This document shows positions 26,066 to 34,478 of a stretch of 64,000 bases of DNA, piece by piece. Within the stretch, counting starts at the first letter, position 1; every line of letters starts with the position of its first letter. Position numbers and translations under genes: made by a program. The notes beneath the pieces are model-generated. The model was not told where the DNA came from. It was given only the letters and a program-made list of their open reading frames with translations, and did no database searches. Origin of the DNA: DASTDH01 sp035601575 (GTDB lineage: Bacteria > Verrucomicrobiota > Verrucomicrobiia > Chthoniobacterales > JAFAMB01); NCBI GenBank assembly GCA_035601575.1, contig DATNNZ010000032.1:1-64000 (forward strand), written 5' to 3'.

Positions 26066-28063
26066 CTAGCCAAAGATTATCTCTGCGCCGTCCCGGCCAA
26101 TCGGCCGACGAATGCGGAAAAGATGGGCCGGCCGGGTATTTGGATCGAGGAGGACGAAATTCCTTCGACCCCGCCAGCTAAACTGTTCACCCGTCAACAG
26201 ATCTTCGACCTGAAACGGCTCATTCTCCGCTAGACCGATATCTTCAAGCGGTATGTACGCAAACCCACTCTGGGAATGGAACGGATCGACCGAAACAAAA
26301 AATAACAGGACGTTATCCAGTCCGGCAGTGGCCTTGGAGTAAAACAGAATCTGATCATTTTCGATCGTGTGAAATCGGAGATTTTCGTATAGATGCAGCG
26401 CCCGATTTTCGCGTCTGACCTGGTTCAGCTTAGCGACGTAGTCCTTAATATTTCCGGGCGCGTTCCAATCTCTCTCCTTGAACTGGTACTTCTCGGAATT
26501 CAGGTACTCTTCGCGATCAGGAATCGCTAAATTTTCACAAAGCTCAAAACCGCTGTAGATACCGTAGGCGGTCGAGAGGGTTGCTGCCAAAAATGCGCGG
26601 ATCAAAAAAGCTGGACGTCCACCGGTCTGAAGAAAAAACGGCAGAATATCCGGGGTATTGGTAAAAAAATTGCCACGGAAGTAAAACTTCATCTCGGTCG
26701 CGCAGAGCTCGGTGAGGTACTCGGCAAGCTCCGCCTTCGTGTTGCGCCAGGTGAAATAAGTGTAGGATTGCGTGAATCCGGCCTTAGCCAGTGCCTTCAT
26801 CATTTTCGGCCGGGTGAAAGCCTCGGATAAAAAGATCAGATCCGGATATTGGGCGCGCACTTCCGCGATCATCCACTCCCAAAACGCGAGCGGCTTCGTA
26901 TGCGGATTATCAACCCGAATGATGCGGACCTGATGCTCGGCCCAAAAGAGGATGATCCGTTTCATTTCATCCCATAACTCTCGCCAATTTTCGTTGTGGA
27001 AATTAATCGGATAAACGTCCTCATATTTTTTTGGAGGATTCTCGGCATATTTGATCGAGCCGTCCGGACGATGAAAAAACCATTCGGGGTGGTCGCGAAC
27101 GTAAGGGTGGTCGGGCGAACAATTGATGGCAAAGTCGAGCGCCACCTCCATCCCTCGGCTTCTTATCTCGCCTACGAGCCAATCGAAATCCTCCAACGTC
27201 CCGAGCTCCGGTTCTACTGCCATATGCCCGCCGTACTTGCTGCCAATCGCGTAAGGTACTCCGGGATCTCCGGGCTCACTATTCACCGAATTGTTCTTAC
27301 CTTTCCGTTTGGTGAAACCGATGGGATGAATCGGAGGAAAATAGATCACGTTGAATCCCATCGCCCTGGCATCATCGACGCGAGGGAGACAATCGCGGAG
27401 CCTCGATCCCGTTGCTTTACCTTCGGCTGATCTTGGAAAAAACTCATACCAAGCGGAAAAAAGCGCTTCGGGCCGATCGACCACGACCTGCAGATAGGGT
27501 TTGGATTCGGTAGAAAGTGATCGATCGGGATAGGCGGACGTTAATCCTACTAGTTCGGAATTCTTCGCTATTTCGGCACCGATGGCTGGTTTACCGGCAC
27601 GGAGCTCCTTGGCGAGGGATGTTAGGCGATCCTGATCCGATTTGCGAGTTGCACGCGCCGCCGCGTGCTGCAGCAAGATCGCGCCCTCCTCGGTCTCGGT
27701 TGCCAGATCGGTGATCCCGGCTGCGAACTTCTTCTGAAACTCCACCGCCCAGGAGTTAAATTCGTCACCCCACCCCTCGATGGTGAATTCGTAGGTGGCA
27801 TTCTCCGTGAAATGGCAAACTGCGGACCACCGGTCGTTGTCGCCCGGGATCATTGGTGTTTCCAACCAGGCCGTACTGCCAAGGACGCGCCATTTTAAAA
27901 CTGCTGCGAGCACATCGTGACCGTCTTTGAAAATGTCAGCGGACACGCGCAATTCTTGCCCGATCACCCGCTTTACGGGATAGCGACCGCCATCGATGCA
28001 AGGCTCAATCGCTTCGATAATCACCGTCGGGAACCGTTCGGTGGATTCTTCTGGTTTATTCAC
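26066..28063 (-). CDS. glgE: Alpha-1,4-glucan:maltose-1-phosphate maltosyltransferase GlgE
   Basis: A 665-residue GH13_3 enzyme that extends alpha-1,4-glucans using maltose 1-phosphate in the cytoplasm. Order: N-terminal beta-sandwich and helical inserts (1-200), then the TIM barrel. Key sites are visible: the nucleophile in IRVDNPHTKPLAFWEWM near residue 393 and the acid/base in FLSEAFTRPKMM near 422. NCSPDHPYVRDHPEWFFHRP matches the GlgE substrate loop. Length matches the family. The 3' neighbour region is non-coding; its start overlaps the amgK stop by four bases (ATGA). TreS, maltokinase and GlgB are not in the window. Confidence 0.95.
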   Translation of the reverse strand: MNKPEESTERFPTVIIEAIEPCIDGGRYPVKRVIGQELRVSADIFKDGHDVLAAVLKWRVLGSTAWLETPMIPGDNDRWSAVCHFTENATYEFTIEGWGDEFNSWAVEFQKKFAAGITDLATETEEGAILLQHAAARATRKSDQDRLTSLAKELRAGKPAIGAEIAKNSELVGLTSAYPDRSLSTESKPYLQVVVDRPEALFSAWYEFFPRSAEGKATGSRLRDCLPRVDDARAMGFNVIYFPPIHPIGFTKRKGKNNSVNSEPGDPGVPYAIGSKYGGHMAVEPELGTLEDFDWLVGEIRSRGMEVALDFAINCSPDHPYVRDHPEWFFHRPDGSIKYAENPPKKYEDVYPINFHNENWRELWDEMKRIILFWAEHQVRIIRVDNPHTKPLAFWEWMIAEVRAQYPDLIFLSEAFTRPKMMKALAKAGFTQSYTYFTWRNTKAELAEYLTELCATEMKFYFRGNFFTNTPDILPFFLQTGGRPAFLIRAFLAATLSTAYGIYSGFELCENLAIPDREEYLNSEKYQFKERDWNAPGNIKDYVAKLNQVRRENRALHLYENLRFHTIENDQILFYSKATAGLDNVLLFFVSVDPFHSQSGFAYIPLEDIGLAENEPFQVEDLLTGEQFSWRGRRNFVLLDPNTRPAHLFRIRRPIGRDGAEIIFG

Positions 28064-29067
28064 GATTCAGTAAAAACAGGTCGAATGGTGGTGGGAAGCT
28101 CGTCCAAGAAATCCATGAAGAACTTAAAGGAAGGAAGCATCGAAGCAACCTCCCGAAGACTTTTGATTGCGGGCGGGATGTGACGCAGAAACTCCGGTTT
28201 CCCGCGGCGCACACCAATCACTCCGTAGGCGCCCAGCGCCTGAAGCAAACGTTGTATCGCACATCGCAAAAAGATATCGCGAAACTGCTCGCAATCGACC
28301 GAAGAATCCAGCCGCTCGAGGTAATAAGAGAGCAACTCCTCTCGCTCGGCGTCCGTCAGATTGACGTACGGATCGTAGAGTAAAGAAGCGAGATCATACT
28401 CACCTAAGCCGGGGCGCATACCTTGGAAATCGATCAGGAACGCCTCGTCGTCGCTGATGATAATATTCTGGGATTGCAAGTCTCGATGGACGAGCACTCG
28501 CGGAAGGCCGGCAAGTTCCTGGGCAAGTTGAATCAGTTCCGGGCGCGACCAAAGCTTTTGGACCTGTTCTTCCGATACGCGAAAGCATTGTCGAAAGCAG
28601 TTTTGCAATCCGTACTCCTGCTCCCATCGATAAAGCGCTATATCAAAGTCAGGCGGACCATCGGAGATACGGGCCAAAGACGGATCGGTCTGGTGCAGTG
28701 TGACCACTTGATCGAGAGTTCGTTCGTATAAAGCCCTGCGGACTGGCCACGATTCGGAGCGATGATGCCACAGATCCTCCTCACCGAGGTCTTGCATCCA
28801 GATCAACCCTTCTTCGTCATCGTGAAAATAGATCAAAGGCGCGTTGACGCCGATTCCGTCCAGGAAGTTAGCGACCGCGACAAATCGGATATTTTCCAGT
28901 TTGTCTTTCTGGTATTTCACCAGGATCAACGAGGAATCGGCACTGAATCGAATTCGGTAATACTTGCGATCGGAACCTCCTTTTTCGAGCGGGCGGATAT
29001 CGAAGGTCGAATCGTGATAATGAGGAAACCGTTGCCGCGTATAATCTATAAGCAAATTCAACGTCAT
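28060..29067 (-). CDS. amgK: Aminoglycoside-phosphotransferase-family sugar kinase (AmgK-like)
   Basis: A 335-residue kinase of the APH fold. The N-lobe opens with LEKGGSDRKYYRI (the GGSxRxYYR variant of the glycine loop), and the catalytic loop is VLVHRDLQSQNIIISDDEAF with DFQ in FLIDFQGMRPGLGEYDLASL (residues 190-225). This group includes AmgK, which phosphorylates MurNAc and GlcNAc at C1 for peptidoglycan recycling. The gene following murU with a 4-base overlap supports that role. Because glgE overlaps downstream, a maltokinase-like activity is an alternative that sequence alone does not exclude. Confidence 0.82.
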   Translation of the reverse strand: MTLNLLIDYTRQRFPHYHDSTFDIRPLEKGGSDRKYYRIRFSADSSLILVKYQKDKLENIRFVAVANFLDGIGVNAPLIYFHDDEEGLIWMQDLGEEDLWHHRSESWPVRRALYERTLDQVVTLHQTDPSLARISDGPPDFDIALYRWEQEYGLQNCFRQCFRVSEEQVQKLWSRPELIQLAQELAGLPRVLVHRDLQSQNIIISDDEAFLIDFQGMRPGLGEYDLASLLYDPYVNLTDAEREELLSYYLERLDSSVDCEQFRDIFLRCAIQRLLQALGAYGVIGVRRGKPEFLRHIPPAIKSLREVASMLPSFKFFMDFLDELPTTIRPVFTES

Positions 29068-30029
29068 ACCAAATCTGTTCGGCGAAAAGTTCCGGGTCCT
29101 ACTTCAACGCCAGCCACTACGCATTCACTCAGATGCGCGCCCGACCGAACCATGGAATGAGGCCATACGACGACATCCCGCAAATATGTCCCGGGTTCGA
29201 TCCGACTTTCCGGACCGATCCAACAGGCACCGGCGATATCTACTCCTTCGGAAACTACTGCCGAATCGGCGATCGTCGTCGGCCAATTGGCCTCAGTCAA
29301 GTAACTTGGACGCCAGCGAGAAGTCGCAATGGTCCGGTGAATTCCCAAATATTCTTCGCGAGAGCCGATGTTGAACCATCGGTCGTTATCCAGAACGACT
29401 CCGCTGATTTGGTCACGGTCTCGAATCGCTTCAGCCAAGACAGGAACAAAAGAAATTTTACGACCGGCTGGAATCTTTCGAATCATTTCCGGATTCCAAA
29501 CGGAAACGTTCGCGAAATCGACGTTGCCAGGAAGACCGGAGCCTAGCTGTCCCCGAATATCCAGGACCCGATTGGTGGTCGCGTCGAACGAGAGATCGGT
29601 CGAAAGACCGGTATGGCGCAACGCCAGCGTCACCATGCTGCCGGATTGGAAGTGGAAATCGGTGAGAGCGCCGAGATCGATATCGGTGAGAATGTCTCCG
29701 CTATAGACCAGGAACGGCTCTTGTCCGAAAAGGGCCGCCGCGTTGAGAATTCCGCCTCCGGTCTCGAGCAAATTCGGCTCGTAAATGAGCACGACTTTTT
29801 TTCTCCGGTAGGATCCACCCGAAAAAAAATCGGCAAATTGCTCCGCCAGATGATGTGTGTTGATGACGAACTGCTCCACACCGGACGCAATCAGATGATC
29901 CAAAGCAAATGTCACTAAACGCTTTCCGAAGATCGGTAGCAAAGGCTTCGGAACGACGTTGGTAAGCGGTCGAAGCCGGGTTCCCAACCCTGCTCCAAGC
30001 ACGAAAGCGGTGCGAACGCGCGGGACCAT
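29064..30029 (-). CDS. murU: MurU-like nucleotidyltransferase (sugar-1-phosphate)
   Basis: A 321-residue protein from the ATG at 30029; longer readings enter a repeat-rich intergenic region. Residues 5-30 carry TAFVLGAGLGTRLRPLTNVVP, the nucleotide-binding signature of NTP transferases, followed by KPLLP. DILTDIDLG holds the metal-binding Asp. The last 90 residues add a left-handed beta-helix-like tail (IADSAVVSEGVDIAGACWIG), unlike the short Pseudomonas MurU and more like sugar-nucleotide pyrophosphorylases. With AmgK it would make UDP-MurNAc from recycled sugar; other sugars are possible. Confidence 0.8.
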   Translation of the reverse strand: MVPRVRTAFVLGAGLGTRLRPLTNVVPKPLLPIFGKRLVTFALDHLIASGVEQFVINTHHLAEQFADFFSGGSYRRKKVVLIYEPNLLETGGGILNAAALFGQEPFLVYSGDILTDIDLGALTDFHFQSGSMVTLALRHTGLSTDLSFDATTNRVLDIRGQLGSGLPGNVDFANVSVWNPEMIRKIPAGRKISFVPVLAEAIRDRDQISGVVLDNDRWFNIGSREEYLGIHRTIATSRWRPSYLTEANWPTTIADSAVVSEGVDIAGACWIGPESRIEPGTYLRDVVVWPHSMVRSGAHLSECVVAGVEVGPGTFRRTDLV

Positions 30030-30056
30030 GGACGCTTGGCAACCTATCGAGTCGTT

Positions 30057-30078
30057 CTGCCGGATGTAAAGCCGGCAG
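30057..30078. repeat. Hairpin in the murU-tolB divergent region
   Basis: CTGCCGG and CCGGCAG pair perfectly around an 8-base loop (ATGTAAAG), 28 bases upstream of the murU start. It may be a regulator site or an mRNA hairpin; no poly-T follows. Confidence 0.4.
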
Positions 30079-30086
30079 TTCGTTTG

Positions 30087-30114
30087 GCGTTGGGCGTTCG
30101 GCGCTCGGCGTTCG
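30087..30114. repeat. Heptanucleotide tandem repeat
   Basis: Four contiguous 7-mers: GCGTTGG, GCGTTCG, GCGCTCG and GCGTTCG, with degenerate flanks. This is a short tandem repeat in non-coding DNA between murU and tolB, of a type scattered through some soil bacterial genomes. Confidence 0.7.
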
Positions 30115-30260
30115 GACTGGGCGTTGCGGCTTTCGCGGACGGCACGATGGCGACTGCACGTATAGGCGAAGCGTTCCTGTCGTTCCAAAAAAACAAAGCG
30201 AACGATCAAAGTTTGACTTGTCGCACTGGCGCGGTAATAGGCGACAATTCGTGCTTCAGA

Positions 30261-31403
30261 ATGAAACCGTTCCTCCTCCTTTCAGGTTATGTCCTTCTTA
30301 CTGGCGCGGTTATAGCGCAAAATCCGAGCTCACCGGTTATCACGATCCGCAAAGGAACGGCGGTGGTGGTCGCAATCAAAGAGGCATCGGGTCCGGCGGC
30401 AGCGGTTTTGAAAAACGATATTGAGCTTTCTGGTGTACTGACTCTTGGCGACAACGCGTCGGCAACTGTGCTAGCAAACGTAACCGGCTCCGGTAATGGC
30501 ATTAGCGCACAGGCAGTTGACAAAACCGGAAGCGTCGTCTTGCAGAAAACCTACGGTGGCGATTCGCGCCGAGCCGTGCATCAATTCGTTGATGAACTGG
30601 TTGAGACGCTGACCGGCCAAAAGGGAATCGCAACCTCGAAAATTGCGTTTGTGTCGAATCGCACTGGGCACAAAGAAATCTATACGGCAGATTACGACGG
30701 CGCCAACGCGGTGCAGTTGACCAGAGACAACGCGATAAGTGTAAATCCGAATCTTTCTCCCGATGGGCGAAGGCTGGCTTACACTGGATATCAGAGTGGC
30801 TACGCGGACATTTATCTGGTGGATTTAGGTTCCGGATCTCGTAATCGCATCATCAAGTATCCCGGCACTAATTCCGGGCCGGCCATCTCGCCTCAAGGCA
30901 ATCGAATCGCTTGCACGATGAGTAAAGATGGAAACCCGGAGATTTATGTCACTAACATTAACGGTGATTCTCCGCGCCGTTTGACTCGGGCCCGTGGGGT
31001 AGAGTCATCGCCAAGCTGGTCGCCCAATGGAAGCGAAATCGTTTATTCGTCGGACGAACGCGGGGGGCCGCAGATCTATCGCTTGAGTGTCGACGGCGGC
31101 TCGAGCCGACTATTGTCCACCGGGTTTGGCTATTGCACCGAACCAAATTGGTCATCCGACGGAAAAAAAATCGCATTCAATGTCAGAAGCGGTGGGGCAT
31201 TTCAGGTGGCTGTTCTGGATTTAGATGGTGGCTCAGCTCGCATGGTTGCAAATGAGGGCGAGAGACCGGTCTGGGGCCCGGACTCTCGTCATGTGCTATT
31301 TGCTAGAGGGAGTGGCCTTTTTATGATTGATACTGTCACCGGGCGCGAAGCTCGAATTGTCGGCGATTTAGGCAGAGTTTCTGAGCCGACTTGGTCCCGC
31401 TAA
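30261..31403 (+). CDS. tolB: TolB-like periplasmic beta-propeller protein
   Basis: A 380-residue protein from the ATG at 30261, chosen because it starts a clear signal peptide (LLLSGYVLLTGAVIAQ); the frame extends upstream through a repeat. An N-terminal alpha/beta domain (about 30-135, ending HQFVDELVETLTGQKGIATS) is followed by IAFVSNRTGHKEIYTADYDG and a six-bladed propeller with PD40 motifs (NPNLSPDGRRLAYTGYQSG and four more). TolB keeps the Tol-Pal envelope complex together and binds Pal. The pal gene follows 38 bases later. TolQ, TolR and TolA are not here. Confidence 0.92.
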   Translation: MKPFLLLSGYVLLTGAVIAQNPSSPVITIRKGTAVVVAIKEASGPAAAVLKNDIELSGVLTLGDNASATVLANVTGSGNGISAQAVDKTGSVVLQKTYGGDSRRAVHQFVDELVETLTGQKGIATSKIAFVSNRTGHKEIYTADYDGANAVQLTRDNAISVNPNLSPDGRRLAYTGYQSGYADIYLVDLGSGSRNRIIKYPGTNSGPAISPQGNRIACTMSKDGNPEIYVTNINGDSPRRLTRARGVESSPSWSPNGSEIVYSSDERGGPQIYRLSVDGGSSRLLSTGFGYCTEPNWSSDGKKIAFNVRSGGAFQVAVLDLDGGSARMVANEGERPVWGPDSRHVLFARGSGLFMIDTVTGREARIVGDLGRVSEPTWSR

Positions 31404-31441
31404 CCGTCCGCTGAAAACGCATTTCCCTCTCCAAATATCTC

Positions 31442-31933
31442 ATGAAAAAGATCTTCACTATTACGTGCATACTCATAGTCGGTCTTTGCGGCTGCAAAAA
31501 ACAACAACAAGAGTACGCCGGAGTTGAAGGCGATACGGTGAACGGGACGCCGCTTTCGCAGCGACAAGAAGGCGTTTCATTCTTTGGCAACAACGTAAAT
31601 CGAAGTCAGTTCCAGCCAGTCTATTTCGCCTTCGATAGCTTTGAGATACAGTCTTCGGAGACAGAAAAACTCCGCCAGATCGCCAGCTTCATGAAAGGCG
31701 CATCTAATAACATAATTCTGGCTGGCTTTACCGATGAACGCGGTACTGAAGAGTACAATCGCGGACTCGGTGAACGCCGCGCTCAGGCGGCTCGCACTTA
31801 CTTGATTTCGCTCGGAGTTCCTGGGAGCCGTATACAAACTGTGAGCTTCGGCTTGGAAATGCCGGCGGATCCGGGCCACAACGAGTCGGCGTGGGCAAAG
31901 AATCGACGAGTTGAAACGGGCGTCGTTCGTTGA
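31442..31933 (+). CDS. pal: Peptidoglycan-associated lipoprotein Pal (OmpA family)
   Basis: A 163-residue lipoprotein with the lipobox LIVGLCGC at residues 11-18. From about 55 on it has the OmpA_C fold: PVYFAFDSFEIQSSETEKL, LAGFTDERGTEEYNRGLGER and ARTYLISLGVPGSRIQTVSF, with the Asp and Arg that hold diaminopimelate of peptidoglycan (GFTDERG-TxEYN-LGERRA). It anchors the outer membrane to the wall. It is in the tolB operon, and a 10-base perfect stem-loop stands 48 bases after its stop. Confidence 0.94.
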   Translation: MKKIFTITCILIVGLCGCKKQQQEYAGVEGDTVNGTPLSQRQEGVSFFGNNVNRSQFQPVYFAFDSFEIQSSETEKLRQIASFMKGASNNIILAGFTDERGTEEYNRGLGERRAQAARTYLISLGVPGSRIQTVSFGLEMPADPGHNESAWAKNRRVETGVVR

Positions 31934-31980
31934 TTGCTCGAGGATCAATTCTCGACTATTTTCCGCCGCCTGGTTCTTGC

Positions 31981-32012
31981 AGCGATCGAAGCATGAAGCA
32001 TTTTCGATCGCT
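31981..32012. terminator. Perfect 10-base stem-loop after pal
   Basis: AGCGATCGAA (31981-31990) and TTCGATCGCT (32003-32012) pair perfectly across a 12-base loop. The place between pal and the sigma factor gene suits transcription termination, but there is no U-run after it (CTTCTCTC), so Rho-independent action is uncertain. It could also be a protein-binding site. Confidence 0.5.
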
Positions 32013-32110
32013 CTTCTCTCGGCTCATTATGCGTTATTGTTTTACGCCGAGTATTTTAAAGATTACTACTCAACGAGATTCGCTGGCCTCTGTTTTGTGC
32101 CCGCGGCGGC

Positions 32111-32698
32111 ATGGAAGATCCCAACTTGCTTGATGACGAAGCCCTCGTTCGCCGCACGCAGAACGGCGACACGCAGGCCTTTGATGCTCTTTGGCTAAAA
32201 TACAGCTCCCGGATCTATTCGCTGATCTACAATATGACCTCGAACCATGAGGATGCGAACGATCTGCTCCTGGAGGTATTTGCCAAGGCATATCGGTCGA
32301 TCAGTGGATTTCGGGGAAGATCGAGTTTTTATACCTGGATCCACGCCATTGCGGTGAATATGACGATTAATTTCGTCAAAAAACGGGGGCGCCGGTTCCA
32401 GATGAGTCTGGATGACCTCGATTCCAGCGTCCACAATGACAAAGAATTCATCGAACTTACGGCATCAAACACGCCGACCCGTGAAGTTGATCTCTCAGAA
32501 CTGCAGCAGAGATTGAACGAAGCGATGATGAAGCTGTCTTTAGAGCATAGAACCGTCGTAACGATGTTCGACATCCAGGGGATGCCGCACGCGGAGATCG
32601 CCAGGATTTTAGGAGTGCCGGAGGCCACGGTACGGTCCAGGTTATTCTACGCACATCGACAGTTGCAGAATTACCTCGAAGAGTTTAGAAAGAAATGA
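32111..32698 (+). CDS. RNA polymerase sigma factor, ECF (sigma-70 family)
   Basis: A 195-residue extracytoplasmic-function sigma factor. Region 2 spans about residues 20-90 (EDANDLLLEVFAKAYRSI, then FRGRSSFYTWIHAIAVNMTI) and binds the -10 element and core polymerase. Region 4 spans about 135-190 (LSLEHRTVVTMFDIQGMPHA followed by EIARILGVPEATVRSRLFYA) and forms the -35-binding helix-turn-helix. The sequence is close to RpoE-type factors. The downstream membrane gene overlaps its stop (ATGATG), a layout typical of an anti-sigma factor. Confidence 0.92.
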   Translation: MEDPNLLDDEALVRRTQNGDTQAFDALWLKYSSRIYSLIYNMTSNHEDANDLLLEVFAKAYRSISGFRGRSSFYTWIHAIAVNMTINFVKKRGRRFQMSLDDLDSSVHNDKEFIELTASNTPTREVDLSELQQRLNEAMMKLSLEHRTVVTMFDIQGMPHAEIARILGVPEATVRSRLFYAHRQLQNYLEEFRKK

Positions 32699-33171
32699 TG
32701 CTCGACGAAAAGCAGCTCCAACAGCTTCTCAAACTCAAACGATTCGAGCAACCTCCCCCCGGCTATTTTGAGAGAGCGCTCGAAGAGTTCCATTGCCGGC
32801 AGCGCAGCGAAATCCTGCGTCGATCGGCGTTCCAGATTTGGTTCGAAAGAGTGTCGTCCAGCTTTGGGAATTTCCGTGTACCGGCGTCGGCCTACGCTGG
32901 CGCCTTTGGAATTTTCGCGGTGCTGGCCGCTCTTTTGGGGACCGGAATCTGGACTCCGGAAGCAGTAAATCGGAATTCGACAAACGGGGTGACGCAAACA
33001 GAATTCTCCGACTCCGGGCTGAAACTTACCTCTCGCGGAGAGATCCAGCTCTCCCGGCCGGAAACCAAATTTCAAAAAAATTTCCCGACCATTCAACCCT
33101 CCGACGCCAGTCGCCCCCGTTACATTCTTGATCGGCAACCCGTGAGCTACCAACCGCCGGCCAGCTTTTGA
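32695..33171 (+). CDS. Putative membrane anti-sigma factor
   Basis: A 158-residue bitopic protein. A cytoplasmic N-terminal part of about 65 residues (MLDEKQLQQLLKLKRFEQPP, no zinc-binding HxxxCxxC) precedes one membrane helix (YAGAFGIFAVLAALLGTGIW at about 63-82) and a periplasmic tail of some 75 residues. The start codon overlaps the sigma factor stop by four bases. Topology and coupling suggest that it holds the sigma factor at the membrane, although it shares no recognised anti-sigma motif. Role inferred from context. Confidence 0.6.
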   Translation: MMLDEKQLQQLLKLKRFEQPPPGYFERALEEFHCRQRSEILRRSAFQIWFERVSSSFGNFRVPASAYAGAFGIFAVLAALLGTGIWTPEAVNRNSTNGVTQTEFSDSGLKLTSRGEIQLSRPETKFQKNFPTIQPSDASRPRYILDRQPVSYQPPASF

Positions 33172-33225
33172 TTTCACGGTGGCCGCACGGTAATTGTGTC
33201 GGATTCCGGCTTTCCCTTTAGCTCG

Positions 33226-34323
33226 ATGCCGAACCAACCCGTTTTATCATTTCCGAAAATATCGGCTGATGGGAGCGGACTTCGCTCTCGTAACATTTGT
33301 ATTGCTTTCGCACCGGCTTTTCTAGCGCTGACACTCGGCGGGCTTTGGCTTTCGTCTCAAACAACTTTGGCAGAAGAGAGTTTTGCCGCGATCGCGGCAG
33401 ATGTGCAGAAGGTCTTTGAATCAGCCAAGGGCGCAGTCGTTCGAATCGAATCCGAGGACCAACACGGACGCCTGGCGGGAACCGGTTTTGTGATTGATCC
33501 GGCGGGGATAATTTACACCGCGTATTCGGTGGCTGGGGAATCAAGTGACATCATTGTCGAGCTAGGGGTGAGTCGCTACCCAGCGGAGCGTTTGGTCGCG
33601 GACTCACGAAGTGGGGTCGCGATTCTAAAGATTCATACGGAAACGCCCTTCCTCCCGCTCGGAGACTCAGACGAACTGGCTATTGCGTCTCCGGTCGTTA
33701 CGATCGGTTACCCACAGGGGCTACCACTCACGCCGAATTATGGAATCGTCGGAGGTCTCGATCAAGGCGATCCTAAGCAACCCTTCGCGACCACCCTCGT
33801 TCGAGCCAATGTTCCCCCTCAGAAGGGAGAAGGCGGAGCGCCGCTACTAAATCTTAAAGGCGAGGTGATCGGTATCTTGATCAGCAGTGTCGACAACAAG
33901 ACCGCATGCTACGCCCTTCCGATCAGAGCCGCAGAAAAGATTCGGGCTGATTATGTGAGGTTCGGCGAGGTCCGGCCCGGCTGGGTCGGCGTCAATATTG
34001 AGGATGGAGACAAGGAATACAAGGAATCGCGGGTCGTAATCACCGGTTTTGAGGACAACTCGCCTGCGACAGAAATTGGGCTCCAACCCGGAGATATTCT
34101 TATGCAGGTTGGCTCGGTAAAAATCCATTCTATTGCCGATGTCCGCAATGCTTCTTTCTTCCTGTCGGCAGATCAAAAGGTTTCAATTTCGGTCTATCGT
34201 GACGGGCGGAATGTCACCTTTGATGTCATTCCGAGCCTGCCGCAGCAGCCGAGATTTCCGGTCTTTGCGCCAGGCTATCTCTTGAACGGAGACAATGCCC
34301 TGAGGCTAAAGCTGGAGAATTAG
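33226..34323 (+). CDS. HtrA/DegS-like trypsin-fold PDZ protein, catalytic triad lost
   Basis: About 365 residues from the ATG at 33226; a GTG at 33196 is an alternative. A signal anchor (AFAPAFLALTLGGLWLSS) is followed by a trypsin-fold domain (about 55-250) and one PDZ domain (about 255-345; GWVGVNIED, then GFEDNSPATEIGLQPGDILM). Aligned to HtrA: His in TNNHV is Ser here (IYTAYSVAG), Asp in TDLAVLKI is Gly (SGVAILKI), and Ser in GNSGGPL is Gly (GEGGAPLLN). It would be an inactive envelope sensor or scaffold. It follows the sigma and anti-sigma genes by 54 bases. Confidence 0.82.
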   Translation: MPNQPVLSFPKISADGSGLRSRNICIAFAPAFLALTLGGLWLSSQTTLAEESFAAIAADVQKVFESAKGAVVRIESEDQHGRLAGTGFVIDPAGIIYTAYSVAGESSDIIVELGVSRYPAERLVADSRSGVAILKIHTETPFLPLGDSDELAIASPVVTIGYPQGLPLTPNYGIVGGLDQGDPKQPFATTLVRANVPPQKGEGGAPLLNLKGEVIGILISSVDNKTACYALPIRAAEKIRADYVRFGEVRPGWVGVNIEDGDKEYKESRVVITGFEDNSPATEIGLQPGDILMQVGSVKIHSIADVRNASFFLSADQKVSISVYRDGRNVTFDVIPSLPQQPRFPVFAPGYLLNGDNALRLKLEN

Positions 34324-34478
34324 TTGTCTCCCGTTTCGAAATTCTGGATTTCTAGATTCTGAATTTCCATTTTCGCTTGTGTCCCGATAGGATCCTCGGC
34401 ATTAGGTAAGCGGCATCCTGGGGTAGGCTGTTTTCGTTGCTTTCTCTCGGAGGCAGCATAAGGTTGGCGGTTCATCGA

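Noticed and set aside
30036..30260. Longer reading of tolB from 30036
   Set aside because: It runs through a heptad repeat and puts the signal peptide in the middle of the protein; the ATG at 30261 is better.
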